Positions 5,776 to 9,359 of a stretch of DNA of 9,359 nt are shown one piece after another (within the stretch, counting starts at the first letter, position 1; each line of letters starts with the position of its first letter). Source of the stretch: Acetobacteraceae bacterium. Its GTDB lineage: Bacteria; Pseudomonadota; Alphaproteobacteria; Acetobacterales; Acetobacteraceae. The position numbers and the translations under genes are program-made. The notes below the pieces were generated by a model. It was given only the letters and a program-made list of their open reading frames with translations, searched no databases and had not been told where the DNA came from. The stretch covers positions 1-9,359 of the forward strand of contig DAICYU010000061.1 of NCBI GenBank assembly GCA_027311485.1, in the 5' to 3' direction.

Positions 5776-6954
5776 TCAGACCAGCCGCTGGAACAGCCGC
5801 CAGTAAGTATCCGCGCAGGTGCCGTAGCTGAACGCGGCAGCGCGCAACCGCAGCCGGTCCGCCGGCCACCGGTCCCGTTCCTCCAGCACGCGACCCATTG
5901 CTGCGGCCAGAGCCTCGGAGTCGCGTGGCGCAACCAGCAGCCCGTACTCGCCGTGCGAGAGGATATCCGCCGGCCCGTGCGGGCAATTGGTCGATACGAC
6001 CGGCGTGCCGCAACCCATGGCCTCGACCAGCACATTGCCGAAGCCTTCGGAGCGGGACGACAGCACGAACGCATCAGCCGCCCGCATGTAGGGCAGCGGA
6101 TTTTCCACGAAGCCGGCAAAGGCGACGTGTTCGTCAATCCCCAGGGTGCCGGCCAGGGCGCGGAGTTCCGTCAGCATGGGACCCACGCCCAGGACAATCA
6201 GCCGAGCGGGCTGCGTTTGCAGATGGAGGGCGAAGGCGCGCAGAAGGTTGCGGTGGTCCTTCATCTCCACCAGGCGGCCGGCGGTGACGAAGACCGGCCG
6301 GTCTTTCTGGACCAGCCACGGGTGGCATACCGGCACAGCGGCGCGGTCACGAAAATCGTCGCCGATCACGGCGTTGTAGATCGTGCTGACCTTTTCGGGG
6401 CCGAACCCGGCATCGCGCACAAGCTCTCCGGCGATGCCGTTTGATACGGCAACGGCATGATCTATTTGCGACGACAGGGCGCGATAGCACAGGGGTACGA
6501 GGCGGTGTTTCCAGTTCACCGTCGCATGAAAGCCAGCGCTGATGGGGTTATGCTGGCAGATGACAAGTTTCGTGTCCGTTCCGCTAACGGCGGTTGCCAG
6601 CGCGGCGGCGACATTATTGTGATCGACATTCGCCATCAGGATATCAGGCCGTTCCTGGCGCAGGAATCGGCGCAGTCGCAGCACATCGTGCAGGGTGCGC
6701 CTGCCATGCAGGTTGACCACGGGCACACCGGTCGGCAGCAGCGGCATCAATTCGCCCCGCATCTGGTGCAGCACCAGCGCGATATCGACACCACGACGCT
6801 CCAGTTCCCGGGCCAGCACCAGGCATTGTCGCTCCACGCCGCCGGGGGACAGGTCGTGGATATAAATCGCAACCGAAAGGCCATCATGCTGCTGCCGCAA
6901 AGCCGGCCGGTTGATGATGGATCGCGGCCGTGCGCCGTAATCTATGGTATCCAC
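5776..6954 (-). CDS. GT-B glycosyltransferase (family 4 type)
   Basis: A retaining GT-B glycosyltransferase, most likely GT4, that would move a sugar from a nucleotide donor to a lipid-linked or surface glycan. I chose the GTG at 6954 (392 residues) because GGAG lies 5 bases upstream. The frame is open further, to a TTG at 7047 and an ATG at 7002, but those extra residues precede the family domain and have weaker start signals. From the GTG, the N-terminal Rossmann domain begins at VAIYIHDLSPGGVERQ (about residues 28-43), with the acceptor-side glycine loop. The donor domain begins near VFVTAGRLVEMKDHRNLLRAF (about 222-242). The EGFGNVLVE stretch gives the conserved E-x7-E pair at residues 303 and 311, followed by GCGTPVVST. 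There is no signal peptide or membrane helix, so it is cytosolic or membrane-associated. It follows the DUF3293 gene by 111 bases and is convergent with the WecA-like gene. Donor and acceptor are unknown. Confidence 0.87.
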   Translation of the reverse strand: MDTIDYGARPRSIINRPALRQQHDGLSVAIYIHDLSPGGVERQCLVLARELERRGVDIALVLHQMRGELMPLLPTGVPVVNLHGRRTLHDVLRLRRFLRQERPDILMANVDHNNVAAALATAVSGTDTKLVICQHNPISAGFHATVNWKHRLVPLCYRALSSQIDHAVAVSNGIAGELVRDAGFGPEKVSTIYNAVIGDDFRDRAAVPVCHPWLVQKDRPVFVTAGRLVEMKDHRNLLRAFALHLQTQPARLIVLGVGPMLTELRALAGTLGIDEHVAFAGFVENPLPYMRAADAFVLSSRSEGFGNVLVEAMGCGTPVVSTNCPHGPADILSHGEYGLLVAPRDSEALAAAMGRVLEERDRWPADRLRLRAAAFSYGTCADTYWRLFQRLV

Positions 6955-7059
6955 GCTAACTCCAAAATTCCTATGCCCGGCAGGCCAAAATTTCAGCAAC
7001 ATTCGCTGCGTTCCGCCGGTAGCGGTCGTGATTTCGTTTCCTTCCAAACCATTTTAAGA

Positions 7060-7084
7060 ACCAGTTCAGGCAACTCGAACTGGT
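7060..7084 (-). repeat. Hairpin at the end of the DUF3293 gene
   Basis: Arms ACCAGTTC (7060-7067) and GAACTGGT (7077-7084) are a perfect 8-base inverted repeat with 9 bases between. It overlaps the DUF3293 stop codon (7066-7068). On the minus strand the stem is followed by TCTTAAAAT, a poor T-run, so this could be a leaky terminator or attenuator separating the rodA unit from the glycosyltransferase gene. It is not a strong call. Confidence 0.5.
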
Positions 7085-7470
7085 GCACTTAGAAGCAGCC
7101 GCAGACGAACAGGTTGCCCTGCACGCAGGATCACGATCCCGTTTTGCCGCATTTCCCGCGCCAGCCTTACAATGGGGGCTGGTGCGCCAAAAACCAAAAT
7201 ATGGGTCTCAGACCAACCACACCCCGTTCCGGATCCATACAGCACAGGCCTGCGCCGCAGCCTTTCGGCCAATCCTGCCTGCATTCGTGCATTCCAGCCA
7301 TCCGGCATGCGGTGGGAATATGGATTATGAGCCGTGATCAGTACCGCAGTCCGTGTGCCATATTCTCGTAACAAATCGTCAATCGCCGCACACCGATATC
7401 CGACGCGAAAAGCGATGTTGTCAACCCGGTAGATGGTCTGTCGATAGGCCCGCAGCAGCCGGGGCGTCAT
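7066..7470 (-). CDS. DUF3293 domain protein
   Basis: A small soluble protein of 134 residues without signal peptide or membrane segment. It matches my memory of the DUF3293 family, with an N-terminal AYRQTIYRV strand region, the core TAVLITAHNPYS (residues 41-52) followed by WNARMQAGLAERL, then GWSETHILVFG (85-95) and a C-terminal REMRQNGIVILRAGQP. The family has no assigned function that I know of. Its ATG immediately follows the rodA stop with no gap (TGAATG), so it is probably translated by coupling to rodA and belongs to the mrdA-rodA unit. A polar envelope-related role is only guilt by association. The C-terminal codons overlap a hairpin at 7060-7084. Confidence 0.8.
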   Translation of the reverse strand: MTPRLLRAYRQTIYRVDNIAFRVGYRCAAIDDLLREYGTRTAVLITAHNPYSHRMPDGWNARMQAGLAERLRRRPVLYGSGTGCGWSETHILVFGAPAPIVRLAREMRQNGIVILRAGQPVRLRLLLSAPVRVA

Positions 7471-8613
7471 TCACGCTTCATCATCGGCCAAGGGAAATTC
7501 GACGTTGCGGTGGACATGAACCGACATCAGCACGCCGAACCCGACCATGACAGTCAGCATCGCCGATCCGCCGTGCGACACCAGCGGCAGCGGCACGCCC
7601 CCGACCGGAATAACGCCCATCACCATGGCAATGTTGACGAAAACATAGAGGAAAAAATTGCAGGAAATACCCAGGGCGACAAGCCGGCCAAACTGATGGC
7701 GGCAACGCAGCGCGATCAGCATGCCACCCAGAATGATCAAGCACAGCAGGCTCATGACGGCAAGGCCGCCAACAAAGCCGAATTCCTCGCCAATAATCGT
7801 AAAAATAAAATCAGTCTGCTTTTCTGGCAGAAAATCAAGATGGGCCTGGGTTCCCTGCATGAACCCCTTCCCCCACATTCCGCCCGAGCCCAGCGCAATC
7901 TTCGACTGGATGATGTTGTAGCCGGCGCCCAGCGGATCGCTTTCGGGATGCAAGAATGTGTCGATACGCGCCCGTTGATAGTCGTGCATATGACTGTATG
8001 CAAACTTCGCCAGCAGCGGAATCGGCGCGATAACCGCAACGAATTTCCACCATCGCACGCCGGCGGCAAAAAACATGGCGCCGCCCAGCATCGCGGTGAT
8101 GGTCGCGGTGCCCAGGTTCGGCTCCTTCAGGATCAGGCCGACCGGAATCAGGACCGCAGCAAGTGGCGGAACTAAAAAGAGCGGATTGCCGACTTTTTCC
8201 CAGGAGGCGCGGTGGAACCAGGATGCCAGGGCGAGCACCAGCGCCAGCTTCATCAGCTCCGACGGCTGAACCTGCAGTCCGCCCAATTCCAGCCATCGCT
8301 GCGCGCCCTTGCCGACGTGCCCCATGCGCAGGACCAGCACCAGCAGGGTCACACCGAACAGCCAGGCCGGCCATGCGAGCCTGGCGATGACGCGGATGTC
8401 GACCAGCCCGATGCCCAGCATGATCAGCAGACCGACGGCAAAGCGCATCACGTGGCGCGTCGCGAACGGGCCGGGTCCGCCGCCGGCGCTGAACAGCGCA
8501 GTATAGCCGACGCAGGCCAGCGCACACAGCAACAGCACGTAAATCCAGTTGACCTGCAGGAATTTGGCCATCAGGTCGAACGACGGCTCACGCCACATCC
8601 GGCGATCGGTCAT
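7471..8613 (-). CDS. rodA: Rod shape-determining protein RodA, SEDS peptidoglycan glycosyltransferase
   Basis: RodA (also mrdB) polymerises lipid II into glycan strands in the inner membrane and works with the transpeptidase PBP2 during side-wall elongation. The protein has 380 residues and about ten membrane segments, normal for the family. SEDS signatures are visible: QRWLELGGLQVQPSELMKLAL (split as residues 105-117 and QPSEL at 116-120), KEPNLGTA (163-170), EKQTDFIFTIIGEEFGF with the expected catalytic aspartate at D268, and PLVSHGGSAML near residue 343. The position that is aspartate in the KQPDLGT motif of E. coli is asparagine here (N166). The ATG at 8611-8613 overlaps the stop of the PBP2 gene by 4 bases (ATGA), and the stop abuts the DUF3293 start, so all three should be translated from one message. 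Confidence in identity is very high. Confidence 0.97.
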   Translation of the reverse strand: MTDRRMWREPSFDLMAKFLQVNWIYVLLLCALACVGYTALFSAGGGPGPFATRHVMRFAVGLLIMLGIGLVDIRVIARLAWPAWLFGVTLLVLVLRMGHVGKGAQRWLELGGLQVQPSELMKLALVLALASWFHRASWEKVGNPLFLVPPLAAVLIPVGLILKEPNLGTATITAMLGGAMFFAAGVRWWKFVAVIAPIPLLAKFAYSHMHDYQRARIDTFLHPESDPLGAGYNIIQSKIALGSGGMWGKGFMQGTQAHLDFLPEKQTDFIFTIIGEEFGFVGGLAVMSLLCLIILGGMLIALRCRHQFGRLVALGISCNFFLYVFVNIAMVMGVIPVGGVPLPLVSHGGSAMLTVMVGFGVLMSVHVHRNVEFPLADDEA

Positions 8614-9359
8614 GGGTGTGCCTCCGCGACCTGGGCGGCCGGCGGCTCATTGCGGTTGGCGGGATCACGCCGCAGCGTCTCGGTCATGATATCACGCGCG
8701 AGCGGAGCCGCGGCGGCCGCGCCGGCGTTGCCATGCTCGACCACCACGGACAGCGCATAGCGCGGCGCGTCGTAGGGGGCGTAGGCCACGAACAGGGCAT
8801 GCGGGCGGTACTCCCAGGGTAGTTTTTCGCTGTCGAAGTGGCCACTTTCCCGCAGCTCCCGCGATACGCGCCGCACCTGGGCGGACCCGGTCTTGCCGGC
8901 CAGTTGCACCTGTGGGTCGGCAAGGCGCGCCAACGGCGCGGTGCCGCCGGGTTCGTTCACCACGGCCCACATGCCCGCGCGCACGTCATGCAGCCATTTT
9001 TCGGGCAGGCCGAGCGGCGGCCAGTCATCCGGCTGCACCCCGGGTTGCGGCACGCCGGACAGCTTGCGGGTCAAATGCGGCTGCACCAGCCGGCCACTGG
9101 CGACGCGGGACACATAGGTCGCCAGTTGCAGCGGCGTGACCTGGATGAAGCCCTGGCCGATGCCGCTGACGATCGTATCGCCGATGTTCCAGGGGTGGCC
9201 CTTGCTCTTGCGCCACTCCCGGGTCGGGATCAGCCCGGGGCGCTGGCCCGGCAGGTCCAGGTCCAGCTCGACACCCAGGCCCAGATGGTTGGCGATGGCG
9301 GCGATCTGGTCGATGCCAGTGCGCCGCGCGACCTCATAGAAATACACGTCGCAGCTGTT
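8610..9359 (-). CDS. mrdA: Penicillin-binding protein 2, C-terminal part (5' end outside window)
   Basis: PBP2 is the class B transpeptidase that cross-links the side-wall glycan made by RodA. The frame is open to the right edge, and 249 residues of the transpeptidase domain are visible. The first visible residues NSCDVYFYEVARRTGID contain the SxN-equivalent SCD motif. IGDTIVSGIGQGFIQVTPLQLA follows, then the KTG motif as GKTGSAQV (KTG codons at 8886-8894), and HALFVAYAPYDAPRYALSVVVEHG near the end. The catalytic SxxK serine and the N-terminal membrane anchor lie outside the window. The GTG at 9345-9347 is an internal valine codon, not a start. The stop overlaps the rodA start by 4 bases, the classical mrdA-mrdB arrangement. 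Nothing is unusual in the visible part apart from a short proline- and alanine-rich tail. Confidence 0.95.
   Translation of the reverse strand, partial: NSCDVYFYEVARRTGIDQIAAIANHLGLGVELDLDLPGQRPGLIPTREWRKSKGHPWNIGDTIVSGIGQGFIQVTPLQLATYVSRVASGRLVQPHLTRKLSGVPQPGVQPDDWPPLGLPEKWLHDVRAGMWAVVNEPGGTAPLARLADPQVQLAGKTGSAQVRRVSRELRESGHFDSEKLPWEYRPHALFVAYAPYDAPRYALSVVVEHGNAGAAAAAPLARDIMTETLRRDPANRNEPPAAQVAEAHP

Noticed and set aside
5731..6444. 237-codon open frame on the plus strand opposite the glycosyltransferase
   Set aside because: It is antisense to a gene with clear GT-B motifs, and its product has no recognisable domain.
6955..7047. N-terminal extension of the glycosyltransferase from a TTG at 7047 or an ATG at 7002
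   Set aside because: These residues do not belong to the GT-B fold, and the GTG at 6954 has a better spaced GGAG. I keep this as a moderate, not final, choice.

Overview
This window is a GC-rich chromosomal segment with coding third positions that are mostly G or C. GTG starts are used and purine-rich ribosome binding sites are common. The style, the mrdA-rodA order and the family mix fit an alphaproteobacterium. Acetobacteraceae is my best guess, but that is inference and no single marker proves it. I see no insertion sequence, prophage, CRISPR array, tRNA or rRNA.

Left part (1-2531): on the minus strand an rlpA-like gene (1012-1476) is followed by a TPR protein of the TTC38 type (1-964, cut by the window edge). 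Divergent from them, on the plus strand, is a TauE/SafE-family membrane transporter (1791-2531). The 314-base gap between these units is less GC-rich and holds four perfect or near-perfect inverted repeats plus a plausible sigma-70 promoter for the transporter.

Middle part (2604-5685): arfB (ribosome rescue peptidyl-tRNA hydrolase, minus strand) is broken by a frameshift. The frameshift is best explained by a 17-base deletion between short direct repeats. Divergent from it lies a gene for a Tat-exported ABC solute-binding protein with no permease or ATPase gene beside it. A WecA/TagO-type undecaprenyl-phosphate sugar-1-phosphate transferase follows on the plus strand.

Right part (5776-9359): convergent with the WecA-like gene is a minus-strand run. 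It contains the C-terminal part of mrdA (PBP2), rodA (mrdB) overlapping it by 4 bases, a DUF3293 gene whose ATG directly follows the rodA stop, and a GT-B glycosyltransferase 111 bases further on. PBP2 and RodA form the lateral-wall peptidoglycan synthase. The WecA-like enzyme and the glycosyltransferase would start and extend a lipid-linked surface glycan, so this half of the window is about envelope building.

I found no clearly new multi-gene system. The best leads are the arfB deletion, the RlpA homologue in which the expected catalytic glutamate is arginine, and the cluster of inverted repeats between rlpA and the transporter.
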